A program made the translations under genes and the position numbers. From NCBI RefSeq assembly GCF_000253295.1, contig NC_015717.1, positions 2,418,001-2,482,000 of the forward strand: a stretch of 64,000 nt of DNA, given 5' to 3'. The first letter of the stretch is position 1. Each line of letters opens with the position of its first letter. The DNA is from Hyphomicrobium sp. MC1. Lineage in GTDB: Bacteria > Pseudomonadota > Alphaproteobacteria > Rhizobiales > Hyphomicrobiaceae. The notes under the pieces were generated by a model. The model worked only from the letters and a program-made list of their open reading frames with translations, searched no databases and was not told where the DNA came from. Positions 23,897-31,843 of this stretch are shown in pieces.

Positions 23897-24538
23897 TCAG
23901 AGCTTGTGGGCCATACGGGCGCGCTTGGTGTCGAGGTAGCGCTGATTGAACTTGTTCGGCGCGGCGACGAGCGGCAGACGCTCGGCGATGCGGATGCCGT
24001 GCTGCTTGAGCGCCTGCTCCTTGGCGGGATTGTTCGACAGCAGCTTGATCTCCGACATGCCGAGGTCGCGCAGGACACGCGCCGTCAAACCATAATCGCG
24101 GCTATCGATCGGAGCACCGACTTCGATGTTGGCCTCAACGGTATCGAAGCCCTGATCCTGTAGCGCGTAGGCCTGGATCTTCTTGAAGAGGCCAATCCCG
24201 CGGCCCTCGTGATAGGGCACATAGATGATGGCGCCGTAGGGCACCTCGCTGACGATCTTCAGCGCGGCCTGGAGTTGCTGATAGCAGTCGCAGCGGAGCG
24301 AATGGAAGATGTCGCCGGTAACGCAGCCGGAGTGGACGCGGACCACGGGAACCGGCGCCGAGCCGTTAACGGCCGTCGGGTCGCGATGGATGAGGGCTAG
24401 GACCTGCTCTTCTTCGCTATCGCCCTGATAGGCGTGCGCTTCGAGCATTAACTCCTTGCCCTGAAAGTCGATGGGAAGAATGGTCTCGACCGACCAATCG
24501 GCTGGCATTTTCACGGACGTCAAGGCACCCGACTTCAT
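23897..24538 (-). CDS. ribA: GTP cyclohydrolase II
   Basis: Converts GTP to 2,5-diamino-6-ribosylamino-4(3H)-pyrimidinone 5'-phosphate, formate and pyrophosphate, the first step of riboflavin synthesis. It has 213 residues, a stand-alone enzyme with no DHBP synthase domain. The zinc-binding C-x10-C-x-C (CVTGDIFHSLRCDC) and the EGRGIGL motif are present. Small deviations from the usual consensus are HSG for HSE and a Tyr after CDC. The start is ATG 24538. It is monocistronic. Proximity to PTPS- and RibD-like genes raises the question whether it serves riboflavin or another pteridine. Confidence 0.9.
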   Translation of the reverse strand: MKSGALTSVKMPADWSVETILPIDFQGKELMLEAHAYQGDSEEEQVLALIHRDPTAVNGSAPVPVVRVHSGCVTGDIFHSLRCDCYQQLQAALKIVSEVPYGAIIYVPYHEGRGIGLFKKIQAYALQDQGFDTVEANIEVGAPIDSRDYGLTARVLRDLGMSEIKLLSNNPAKEQALKQHGIRIAERLPLVAAPNKFNQRYLDTKRARMAHKL

Positions 24539-24790
24539 CTTTGTATCGCTCCGGGATCTCAGAAGGCATATGCCCCATTTGCGAGGCGAACGCAAAGTCT
24601 CCTACCTAGGCGGCCTTTTGAATGTTCCGCAGGGAACAGCGAGGTAGCCACGAAATCCGCTAACGCGATTAAATGGGCATAGCCTTGCGGAAGATTAGGA
24701 CGTCAGGATGACGCGGGGAGGGCTTCGGACCGAATTGGAATAAGCTTTATATCCGGGGCATGGCCCCTCACCCAACCAAAGAATGTCGAA

Positions 24791-25237
24791 TTATGGGCGC
24801 GTCAGGCGGCTGAATTCGATTTTCGGACAGCGGTCCATGACGACGGTCAGACCGGCGGCGCGGGCTTCGGCTGCGGCATCTTCATTAATGACGCCGAGTT
24901 GCATCCAAATCACGCTCACGCCCAGACGGCCCTTCTCGGCGATCACCTCACGGACGATCGCCGGAACGGCGTCGGAGTTGCGGAAAATATCGACGACGTC
25001 GGCGGGCGGAGGAAGGTCGGCCAGCGTTGCATGGACCGATTGGTCGTGAATGGTCTTGCCGGCGATGGCGGGATTGACGGGTTTCACTGTGTAGCCTTTG
25101 GCGATCAGAAACCGCATCACGTCGTAGCTCGCCCGCTCGGGTTTCTGAGATGCTCCGACTACTGCAAATGTTTTGACGCGCGCAAGGATGGCGCGGATTT
25201 CGGCGTCGTCCAAACCGTCGATCGTCATCCTACTCAT
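24791..25237 (-). CDS. CoA-binding domain protein (YccU-like)
   Basis: A 148-residue small Rossmann-fold protein of the CoA-binding family: FAVVGASQKPERASYDVMRFL near the N-terminus, GYTVKPVNPAIAGKTI, and VSVIWMQLGV. Its function in bacteria is not settled. ATG 25237 overlaps the stop of the VOC-family gene (ATGA), so it is the third gene of a coupled run with that gene and the enoyl-CoA hydratase. Confidence 0.85.
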   Translation of the reverse strand: MSRMTIDGLDDAEIRAILARVKTFAVVGASQKPERASYDVMRFLIAKGYTVKPVNPAIAGKTIHDQSVHATLADLPPPADVVDIFRNSDAVPAIVREVIAEKGRLGVSVIWMQLGVINEDAAAEARAAGLTVVMDRCPKIEFSRLTRP

Positions 25238-25659
25238 TCCGGCAGCGTAACCCGTCCGTCGGCGTCCAACGGCATGAACGGGTTGAAGGCGACTTCCCAA
25301 AGGTGGCCATCGGGGCCGGAGAAGTATCCGGAGTATCCTCCCCAGAATGCCTTCTGGCCCGGCTTTAGCAGCGTCGCGCCAGCCGCCACGGCTTCGGAGA
25401 TAGCCCTATCGACCTCGGCTTCCGAACTGACGTTGTGCGCGAGGGAAATGCCGCTGAAACCGGATTTCGTAGCAGCCACGCCAGCGTCATCGGCCAGCGC
25501 CTCGCGACCGAAAAGCGACAGTACAACGCCCCCTGCATCGAAAAAAGCAACGCCATCATGGCTCGCGGATGACGGGCGGAAGCCCAGCGCTTCGTAGAAT
25601 GCCCGAGCTTTTCCGACATCGCTCACCCCGAGTGTGACAAATGAAAGCCGCGCCGCCAT
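25234..25659 (-). CDS. VOC-family (glyoxalase-like) protein
   Basis: A 141-residue protein of the vicinal oxygen chelate fold: LSFVTLGVSDVGKARAFYEALGF at the start and GGYSGYFSGPDGHLWEVAFNP at the end, as in the glyoxalase/bleomycin-resistance-like subgroup. The expected metal-ligand pattern is only partly visible, so the reaction cannot be named. ATG 25659 overlaps the enoyl-CoA hydratase stop, and its own stop overlaps the CoA-binding gene. Confidence 0.85.
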   Translation of the reverse strand: MAARLSFVTLGVSDVGKARAFYEALGFRPSSASHDGVAFFDAGGVVLSLFGREALADDAGVAATKSGFSGISLAHNVSSEAEVDRAISEAVAAGATLLKPGQKAFWGGYSGYFSGPDGHLWEVAFNPFMPLDADGRVTLPE

Positions 25660-26474
25660 CAACGGTCCTTCCATTCGGGATGACGCTTTTCGATGAAGGC
25701 GCAGATCCCCTCGCCTGCGTCGGCCGTCAGCATATTGTTGACCATCACCTCGCTGGCATAGGCATAAGCGTCCTCAAGCGGCATCTCCGCTTGGCGATAG
25801 AACGCCGCTTTGCCGATGGCGACGGTCGCCTTCGATTTGGCTGCGATGATGCGCGCCATGCTCAGCGCTTCGTCCATGACTTTGTCCGGCGCCACGACGC
25901 GATTGACGAGGCCGAAGCTCAGCGCATCCGCTGCGGACAAGGCTTCGCCGAGCAGCAGCATTTCCATCGCACGCTTACGCGAGATGTTGCGGGAGAGCGC
26001 AACCATTGGCGTCGAGCAGAAAAGGCCGATATTCACGCCGGGCGTGGCGAAGTCGGCCGTCTCGGCAGCGATGGCGAGATCGCAGGTTGCGACGAGCTGG
26101 CAGCCGGCGGCGGTGGCGCGCCCCTCGACCGCGGCGATAACCGGTTTCGGACAGGCGACGATGGCGCGCATCATTGCCGAGCAGGCCGTCATCGTTTCGC
26201 GGAAAAACGCCTCGCCGCCATCGGAATCGACGCGGTGGGCGGTCATTTCTTTCAGATCGTGGCCGGATGAATAGACCTTGCCACTTGCCGCAAGAATAAT
26301 GACGGCGACGCTCGGATCGGCGCCCAAACGCTCGACGGTATCGTGCAGTTCACGAATGACAGCGCGGGAAAGCGCGTTACGCGCCGCAGGCCGGTTGAGC
26401 GTTAGCCGTACAATGCCGGGCTCAACGGTCTCGACGAGGACCAGCGGGGCAGCTAAGGGCGAAAGATCCTGCAT
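25659..26474 (-). CDS. Enoyl-CoA hydratase/isomerase family protein
   Basis: A crotonase-fold enzyme of 271 residues. The oxyanion-hole segments are ASGKVYSSGHDLKEM and AAVEGRATAAGCQLVATCDLAIA. The first catalytic Glu of typical hydratases is replaced in the AAGCQL region, which resembles the ECHDC3-like subgroup, so the reaction is uncertain. ATG 26474 (MQDLSP) is preferred over an extension to 26504. It leads a three-gene overlapping run. Confidence 0.85.
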   Translation of the reverse strand: MQDLSPLAAPLVLVETVEPGIVRLTLNRPAARNALSRAVIRELHDTVERLGADPSVAVIILAASGKVYSSGHDLKEMTAHRVDSDGGEAFFRETMTACSAMMRAIVACPKPVIAAVEGRATAAGCQLVATCDLAIAAETADFATPGVNIGLFCSTPMVALSRNISRKRAMEMLLLGEALSAADALSFGLVNRVVAPDKVMDEALSMARIIAAKSKATVAIGKAAFYRQAEMPLEDAYAYASEVMVNNMLTADAGEGICAFIEKRHPEWKDR

Positions 26475-26514
26475 TCGGGCACTCCGTGCGTGACGCCCGT
26501 CCACGAGCGTTTCG

Positions 26515-27105
26515 CTACTGTAACGCCTTCTCGATCTCGGCGCGATGCGCTTTCACGATCTCGACGTTCTCCTTGTATTGGAGGCGCGGCGTCGTGCCGA
26601 TCGCTTCATTCAACTCGTCAAGAAGCTGCTTCTTGTCGGCGTCTGGGATCGTCGTATCCTTCTCGACTTCCTCGCGCTCTTTTTTCAGCGCATCAACCGG
26701 ATCGACGAAGTTGCCGGTGCCGGAGTCCAGTCCGGCCATGACGATCGAGATGTTCGCGGCGACGTCATCCAGTTCGGCGAAGGTTTTGAAGCCGTGCTTC
26801 TTTGCGATGCCTTCGAGTTCCGACTGGAGTGCTGGATCGGGCTTGTCACCCGCCGCCTGGATTTTGCTGGCGATCGCCGCGAGGTCGGCCTGCGCGGCGA
26901 TGAAGCGCGTCACTTGATCGTCGGTCAGCTTGATCTGCTTCACATCGTCGGGAGCAGGCGCGTCCGAGCCGCTGGCATCGCCCTGCGCGGCCGGAGGATT
27001 GGTCGGTGCGGCGACATCTTCGGCGTTCGCCAGTGTCACGCTGGCAGCGAGAGCGAGCCCCCCGATGATCGTGCGCAGCGCCGCCTTGGCCAGAAAGACC
27101 GACAT
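26515..27105 (-). CDS. Secreted protein with a KLTDDQV-type helical domain (DUF4168-like)
   Basis: 196 residues from ATG 27105 with a strong GGAGGA site. A signal peptide (AALRTIIGGLALAASVTLANA) is followed by an Ala/Pro/Asp-rich linker. A helical domain with KLTDDQVTRFIAAQADLAAI comes next, resembling DUF4168. The remainder is charged and helical. The function is unknown and the cell location is probably periplasmic. It stands alone, divergent from rplM. Confidence 0.72.
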   Translation of the reverse strand: MSVFLAKAALRTIIGGLALAASVTLANAEDVAAPTNPPAAQGDASGSDAPAPDDVKQIKLTDDQVTRFIAAQADLAAIASKIQAAGDKPDPALQSELEGIAKKHGFKTFAELDDVAANISIVMAGLDSGTGNFVDPVDALKKEREEVEKDTTIPDADKKQLLDELNEAIGTTPRLQYKENVEIVKAHRAEIEKALQ

Positions 27106-27508
27106 CGTGTTCCTCCAGTACACTTTCCGCATCACGCGGACCTGTTGCCCCGCGACCTCTTACGCCCACTCGGACGATAACGAGAAAGCTTCCGCCGTTC
27201 CGCTTTCAGATTTCGGTCCCGGTGTGGCGCGCGAAGATCAGTGTGGGATTTAATCCATGCTCCCTGCACCGCCCATGAACAAGGCTTGCACGGCGGGGAA
27301 GCTGGGACCGGCGTGAGGTGGTATTGTAATACCGCAATGTGGTGTTATTTTACCGTATTTATTATCTATTTGATTTTGCTATATAATATTAGAAACAAGA
27401 AATTGTTCTTGCCAAGGATCGGTATTTCTGCGTATTCACGCCGCTTCTCGGAACGCCACGCGACCAGCCGTCTGGGCGCGGAGCCATCCGCCAAGGAGCT
27501 TCAATATA
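27106..27508. promoter_or_regulatory. rplM upstream region with tandem palindromes and an AT-rich promoter
   Basis: A gene-free stretch of 403 bases. The part at 27310-27420 is markedly AT-rich compared with its surroundings. It holds two related palindromic sites: GGTATTGTAATACC at 27320-27333 and GGTGTTATTTTACC at 27341-27354, starting 21 bp apart. A TATAAT at 27382-27387 with only a weak -35 lies downstream, followed by an inverted repeat CAAGAA-ATTG-TTCTTG at 27396-27411 near the presumed start of transcription. The regulator is unknown. Confidence 0.5.
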
Positions 27509-27970
27509 ATGTCTACCTATGTCGCCAAGCCGGCCACGGTGGAGAAGAAGTGGGTCCTCATCGACGCCGAAGGGCTCGTTGTCGGCCGCCTCGCCGCTCT
27601 CATCGCGACGCGCCTCAAGGGCAAGCACAAACCGATCTACACGCCACACGTCGATTGCGGTGACAACATCGTCGTCATCAACGCCGAGAAGGTCGTCTTC
27701 ACCGGCGCCAAGCGCGAAGACAAAGTCTACTACAAGCACACCGGCTATCCGGGCGGCATCAAGGAACGGACGCCGAAGCAGATTCTCGACAGCAAGCATC
27801 CGGAACGGATCATCGAGAAGGCCGTCGAGCGCATGCTCGCCCGCGGACCTCTTCATCGCCAGATCATGCGCAACCTTCGCGTCTACAAGGGCGCCGCGCA
27901 TCCGCATGAAGCGCAGAACCCGGAAAAGCTCGATATCGCGAAGCTCAACCGCAAGAACGTGAGGGTCTAA
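27509..27970 (+). CDS. rplM: 50S ribosomal protein L13
   Basis: A large-subunit protein of 153 residues. It has the conserved WVLIDAEGLVVGRLA N-terminus, HTGYPGGIKERT in the centre, and MLARGPLHRQIMRNLRVYKG near the C-terminus. AAGGAG precedes the ATG. rpsI follows after five bases, the universal rplM-rpsI pair. Confidence 0.97.
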   Translation: MSTYVAKPATVEKKWVLIDAEGLVVGRLAALIATRLKGKHKPIYTPHVDCGDNIVVINAEKVVFTGAKREDKVYYKHTGYPGGIKERTPKQILDSKHPERIIEKAVERMLARGPLHRQIMRNLRVYKGAAHPHEAQNPEKLDIAKLNRKNVRV

Positions 27971-27975
27971 TATCC

Positions 27976-28455
27976 ATGGTTACCGAAACAAAGACCCTCG
28001 CCGATCTCGCGGCCGTCAAGGGCTCGGAGCCCGAAGCGGCGCCGGTGCGCACGCAGAAGCTCGACAAGCTCGGCCGCGCTTACGCAACAGGTAAGCGCAA
28101 GAACGCCGTCGCTCGCGTCTGGCTGAAGCCGGGCAAGGGCACGATCACGGTCAACGAGAAAGACTATAAGGCCTACTTCGCACGTCCGGTTCTGCAGATG
28201 CTTCTGCAGCAGCCACTCGATCTCGCGAACCGCGCCACGCAGTATGATATCCGTATTTCCGTCGCTGGCGGCGGTCTCTCGGGTCAGGCCGGTGCCGTGC
28301 GTCACGGCATCTCCAAGGCTCTCACCTATTATGAGCCGGAGTTGCGCGGTGTGCTGAAGAAGCAGGGCTTCCTGACGCGCGACAGCCGCGTTGTCGAACG
28401 TAAGAAGTACGGCAAGGTGAAAGCTCGTAAGTCGTTCCAGTTCTCGAAGCGCTAA
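27976..28455 (+). CDS. rpsI: 30S ribosomal protein S9
   Basis: A small-subunit protein of 159 residues. A short N-terminal extension precedes the S9 core (YATGKRKNAVARVWLKPG). The C-terminal basic tail ends KKYGKVKARKSFQFSKR, which reaches the P-site tRNA in known structures. It is followed 29 bases later by a strong terminator. Confidence 0.97.
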   Translation: MVTETKTLADLAAVKGSEPEAAPVRTQKLDKLGRAYATGKRKNAVARVWLKPGKGTITVNEKDYKAYFARPVLQMLLQQPLDLANRATQYDIRISVAGGGLSGQAGAVRHGISKALTYYEPELRGVLKKQGFLTRDSRVVERKKYGKVKARKSFQFSKR

Positions 28456-28484
28456 TCAAACAGCGATCGCCTGGGACGAAAGCA

Positions 28485-28516
28485 CAGCCCGCCACCTTGG
28501 CGGGCTGTTTGCTTTT
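28485..28516 (+). terminator. Rho-independent terminator after rplM-rpsI
   Basis: A perfect 9-bp stem, CAGCCCGCC (28485-28493) with GGCGGGCTG (28499-28507), a 5-nt loop, followed by TTTGCTTTT. It ends the rplM-rpsI transcript. Confidence 0.9.
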
Positions 28517-28617
28517 CTGGCTCGGAAGGGTTGTCGCAGAGGCGCCGTGATGCCACATAGCCACTGGCTTTCGGCCGTTGTGGCACAGGCTTAAGGACCG
28601 GGGGGTTCGGAGAGAGA

Positions 28618-29376
28618 ATGGACGCAGTATTAAACGGCATTCATGACCTATGGACGGTTCTTGTAACGGACATCGGCTTACTGCTCTCACCGCACTGGTG
28701 GCGGACCCACGCCGTGCCGCTGTTCAACATCCTGATGATCGATCTGACGCTCGCGGGCGACAACGCCATCGTGGTGGGCATGGCAGCATCCCGCGTCGAG
28801 AAGTCGATGCGGACGAAGGTTATCTTCTGGGGCATCCTCGGCGCCGTGATCCTGAGGATCATTTTCTCCGGCATCGCGCAGCAGATGCTGCAAGTCATCG
28901 GACTGACGCTTGCAGGCGGCATCCTGCTGCTGTTCGTGTGCTGGAAAATGTACAAGCAGATCGTCGAAGCCGACACGCATTCCATTCACGAGGTCGAAAA
29001 GAACCTCGCCTCAGGCGCCCCGCATCCGAACCCGGTGTCGTTCTGGGGCGCTCTTTGGACGATCATCCTCGCCGACCTTTCAATGTCGCTCGACAACGTG
29101 CTTGCGGTCGCGGGCGCGGCGGGTGAATCGACGCTCGTCCTCATCATCGGTTTGGCGATCGCCATCGTTCTTATGGCAGTTGCCTCGACGTACATCGCCA
29201 AGCTGCTCGCGCGCTATCCCTGGATCGCCTGGGTCGGCCTTGCCATCATCTTGTATGTTGCGCTCGACATGATCTATCGCGATAGCCACCGGATCGCCTG
29301 TGCCAACTATGGCATCGGCTGCTCGGAAACGATCTGGGAAGGCATCAAGCATCGCATCGGGATGTGGTTAGGATGA
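28618..29376 (+). CDS. TerC/YjbE-family integral membrane protein
   Basis: A 252-residue membrane protein with about seven hydrophobic helices. The paired acidic family motifs AGDNAIVVG (first half) and SLDNVLAVAG (second half) are clear. The family is linked to metal homeostasis, including manganese export or metal loading of secreted enzymes, but the substrate here is not shown. GGAGAGAG precedes the ATG. Its stop overlaps the argC start (ATGA). Confidence 0.88.
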   Translation: MDAVLNGIHDLWTVLVTDIGLLLSPHWWRTHAVPLFNILMIDLTLAGDNAIVVGMAASRVEKSMRTKVIFWGILGAVILRIIFSGIAQQMLQVIGLTLAGGILLLFVCWKMYKQIVEADTHSIHEVEKNLASGAPHPNPVSFWGALWTIILADLSMSLDNVLAVAGAAGESTLVLIIGLAIAIVLMAVASTYIAKLLARYPWIAWVGLAIILYVALDMIYRDSHRIACANYGIGCSETIWEGIKHRIGMWLG

Positions 29377-30314
29377 CGACCGCAACACAAACGAAGCTCG
29401 CGCGGGTTTTCATTGATGGCGAGGCCGGAACGACCGGCCTCGAAATCCGCGAGCGGCTGGCTGGCGTCGCCGGTATCGACGTTAAAAGCATCGATCCGGC
29501 CAAGCGGAAGGATCGTGCCGCGCGGGCAGATATGCTGCGCGACGTCGATCTCGTCGTGCTGTGCCTGCCGGACGATGCTGCCCGCGAGACCGTGGCGCTT
29601 GCCGATGAACTCGGGGCGCAAGCGCCGAAGATCGTCGATGCTTCGACGGCGCATCGCGTCGCGGAAGGCTGGGCTTACGGTTTCGCCGAACTGACGCCCG
29701 GCCACGCCGACGTCATCCGGAGAGCGATGCGTGTCGCCAATCCCGGCTGCTATCCGACGGGCGGGATCGCGCTGCTGCGGCCGCTGGTCGACGCGGGCAT
29801 CATCGAGCCGGACTATCCGATCACAGTCAATGCCGTGTCGGGGTATTCGGGCGGCGGACGGACGATGATTGAAGCCTATGAGGCTGGTACGGCGCCGTCG
29901 TTCGAGCTTTACGGACTCGGCCTGGAGCACAAGCATGTGCCCGAGCTACAGAGGTATTCGGGTCTATCGCGGCGGCCGATTTTCGTGCCGAGCGTCGGCA
30001 ACTTCCGGCAAGGGATGCTCGTCTCCGTGCCCTTGCATCTCGATACACTGCCGGGCAAGCCGTGCCTGCGCGATATCGAGCGTGTGCTGGAAGAGCACTA
30101 TCGCGGCAGTACGTACGTGAGCGTTATCGCCGAGCCATCGGCGAAGATGAACCGCCTCGAAGCCGAAGCACTGAACGGAACGGACAAGCTTGAACTGTAC
30201 GTCTTCGGAAAGGCTGCGCTGAATCAGGCGGTGCTCGTCGCGCGGCTCGACAATCTCGGCAAGGGCGCGGCCGGCGCGGCCGTTCAGAACATCAAACTGA
30301 TGCTCGGCCTGTAA
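29373..30314 (+). CDS. argC: N-acetyl-gamma-glutamyl-phosphate reductase (type 2)
   Basis: Third enzyme of arginine synthesis; reduces N-acetylglutamyl phosphate to the semialdehyde with NADPH. It has 313 residues, the shorter type 2 form. The N-terminal FIDGEAGTTGLEI is the nucleotide loop, VANPGCYPTG holds the catalytic Cys, and SGYSGGGR follows. ATG 29373 overlaps the terC stop. In alphaproteobacteria argC often follows rplM-rpsI, which fits here. Confidence 0.95.
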   Translation: MTTATQTKLARVFIDGEAGTTGLEIRERLAGVAGIDVKSIDPAKRKDRAARADMLRDVDLVVLCLPDDAARETVALADELGAQAPKIVDASTAHRVAEGWAYGFAELTPGHADVIRRAMRVANPGCYPTGGIALLRPLVDAGIIEPDYPITVNAVSGYSGGGRTMIEAYEAGTAPSFELYGLGLEHKHVPELQRYSGLSRRPIFVPSVGNFRQGMLVSVPLHLDTLPGKPCLRDIERVLEEHYRGSTYVSVIAEPSAKMNRLEAEALNGTDKLELYVFGKAALNQAVLVARLDNLGKGAAGAAVQNIKLMLGL

Positions 30315-30350
30315 GCGGCATTCGCATTTCGCTCGAAACAAGCTCGTCGC

Positions 30351-30371
30351 CCCTCCCCGTCAAGGGGAGGG
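30351..30371. terminator. Palindrome between convergent argC and ctaA
   Basis: An 8-bp GC-rich inverted repeat (CCCTCCCC at 30351-30358, GGGGAGGG at 30364-30371, loop GTCAA). It lies in the 76-base gap of a convergent gene pair and lacks a U-run. In style it resembles the palindrome at 23863-23890. Confidence 0.45.
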
Positions 30372-30390
30372 AGATTGAGCGAGTGGAACG

Positions 30391-31512
30391 TCAGGCGGAT
30401 GCGCGACCGCGGGCGGCGAAGTAATCGCGCGGAACGATCCCAGCGCGGCGCGTTGCGTGCAAATGCACGACAGCCAGAATGAAAACGATCGCGCCGCCTG
30501 CCTGATGCGACAGGGCTAGGTCGAGACGCATGTGCAGCAGCAGCGTCGTAATGCCGAGCGCAATCTGGAAGACGACCGCTGCGCCGAGCCATTGCGACGT
30601 CAGGCGGATGCGATCATCGACTGGCGTGCGCGTCGTCAGCCAAATCTGAAAAAAGGCCAAAGCGGCGACGAGATAGGCCACCATGCGGTGATTGAACTGC
30701 GAGGCGGCATGACCTTCGAAGAAGGTCAGATAAGCAGGCTTGATCCAATAGTCGCTGGGAATGAACTGACCATCCATCGACGGCCACGTGTTGTAGATGT
30801 ACCCAGCCCTGAGCCCCGCCACGAAAGCTCCGAGCATGACCTGAATAAGAACCGTGGCAACGATGATGGCGGCCATACGCTTGATCAACGGCGTCGCCAC
30901 CTCGCCCGTGATGCGCTCCTCGCGCGGCCATTCTTCGAGCGCCGCCCAAACGAGCAGACCGAGGATCATGAACGCCGTCACCAGATGCAGCGCGAGCCGG
31001 TACTGGCTTACTTCGATGCGCTCGCTCAAACCGGAGCTGACCATGTACCAGCCAATGAAGCCCTGAAGTCCGCCCAGCGCGAGGATGCCGAGAAACTTCT
31101 TTCCCGTGCCGCGCTTCAGTTTGCCGGTCCACCAGAAGTACAGAAACGGAATGGCGAACACGAAGCCGATGGCACGGCCGAGCAGCCGGTGGCTCCATTC
31201 CCAATAGTAAATGAATTGGAACTGATCGAGGGACATGCCATCATGAATGGCCGTGTACTGTGGGATCTGTTTGTACTTGTCGAACGCCGCCATCCAGTCG
31301 GCTTCGTTCAGCGGCGGGATCGCGCCGAGGATCGGTTGCCATTCGGTGATCGAAAGCCCGCTTTCCGTCAGTCGCGTGGCGCCCCCGACGACGACCATCG
31401 CCAGCACCAGCGCGGCCACGAACCAAAGCCAGAGCGAAACGGAGCGGCGACCGGCGTCTTTACTGTTTTGGGCTGTCGTGCCGCGATTATCGGAAAGTTG
31501 CATCGTGCTCAT
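30391..31512 (-). CDS. ctaA: Heme A synthase (COX15/CtaA)
   Basis: Oxidises heme O to heme A for the aa3-type cytochrome oxidase, in the inner membrane. It has 373 residues with eight predicted helices in two similar halves. The heme-ligand histidines appear in EWSHRLLGRAIG, LALHLVTAF, FNHRMVAY and ALSHQAGGA. The GLSITEWQPI segment after the first helix is typical of the COX15 type. Divergent from a DUF2842 gene, a common alphaproteobacterial neighbour. Confidence 0.94.
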   Translation of the reverse strand: MSTMQLSDNRGTTAQNSKDAGRRSVSLWLWFVAALVLAMVVVGGATRLTESGLSITEWQPILGAIPPLNEADWMAAFDKYKQIPQYTAIHDGMSLDQFQFIYYWEWSHRLLGRAIGFVFAIPFLYFWWTGKLKRGTGKKFLGILALGGLQGFIGWYMVSSGLSERIEVSQYRLALHLVTAFMILGLLVWAALEEWPREERITGEVATPLIKRMAAIIVATVLIQVMLGAFVAGLRAGYIYNTWPSMDGQFIPSDYWIKPAYLTFFEGHAASQFNHRMVAYLVAALAFFQIWLTTRTPVDDRIRLTSQWLGAAVVFQIALGITTLLLHMRLDLALSHQAGGAIVFILAVVHLHATRRAGIVPRDYFAARGRASA

Positions 31513-31619
31513 CGGCGGGGCATATCCTCAAGCCGTTTAATCGGGGTGTGATACTCTTTCATTGAGGCGGAGCAATGCGCCCATGCGGCGCGGGCTTCAA
31601 CGCGGGCGATTGTCGGGCT

Positions 31620-31829
31620 ATGATGCAGCGCAAAAGAAAGCTTCTCGGCACGGTAGCTCTGCTTTTGCTCGTGGGCATCTATGCAGTCCTGGCGGTCGCA
31701 GTCGCGGTTGTCCTGCAGGTTCGCAACGTCAGTAAATTTGCGGAGCTTGCCTATTACGCGGTCGCCGGACTGCTGTGGACGCTCCCGGCCGCGTGGCTCA
31801 TCAGCTGGATGCAACGTCCCGACCGCTGA
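31620..31829 (+). CDS. Small membrane protein, DUF2842
   Basis: A 69-residue protein with two hydrophobic helices (LLGTVALLLLVGIYAVLAVAVAVVL and a second near AGLLWTLPAAWLISWM). It matches the DUF2842 pattern seen next to ctaA in alphaproteobacteria. The function is unknown. ATG 31620 and ATG 31623 are both possible starts; the longer frame from 31575 looks unnatural. Confidence 0.75.
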   Translation: MMQRKRKLLGTVALLLLVGIYAVLAVAVAVVLQVRNVSKFAELAYYAVAGLLWTLPAAWLISWMQRPDR

Positions 31830-31843
31830 AACAGAGAACGCGG

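Noticed and set aside
24539..24790. FMN riboswitch before ribA
   Set aside because: None of the conserved FMN aptamer segments could be read in this 250-base spacer, which has no other clear feature.
27179..27201. EcfG promoter for the secreted protein gene at 26515-27105
   Set aside because: On the minus strand GGAAC and CGTT are present but only 14 bases apart, too short for this sigma class.
28517..28617. yybP-ykoY manganese riboswitch before the TerC-family gene
   Set aside because: I looked because such genes can carry it, but the conserved core sequence is not seen. Only a 7-bp TGCCACA/TGTGGCA stem is present.
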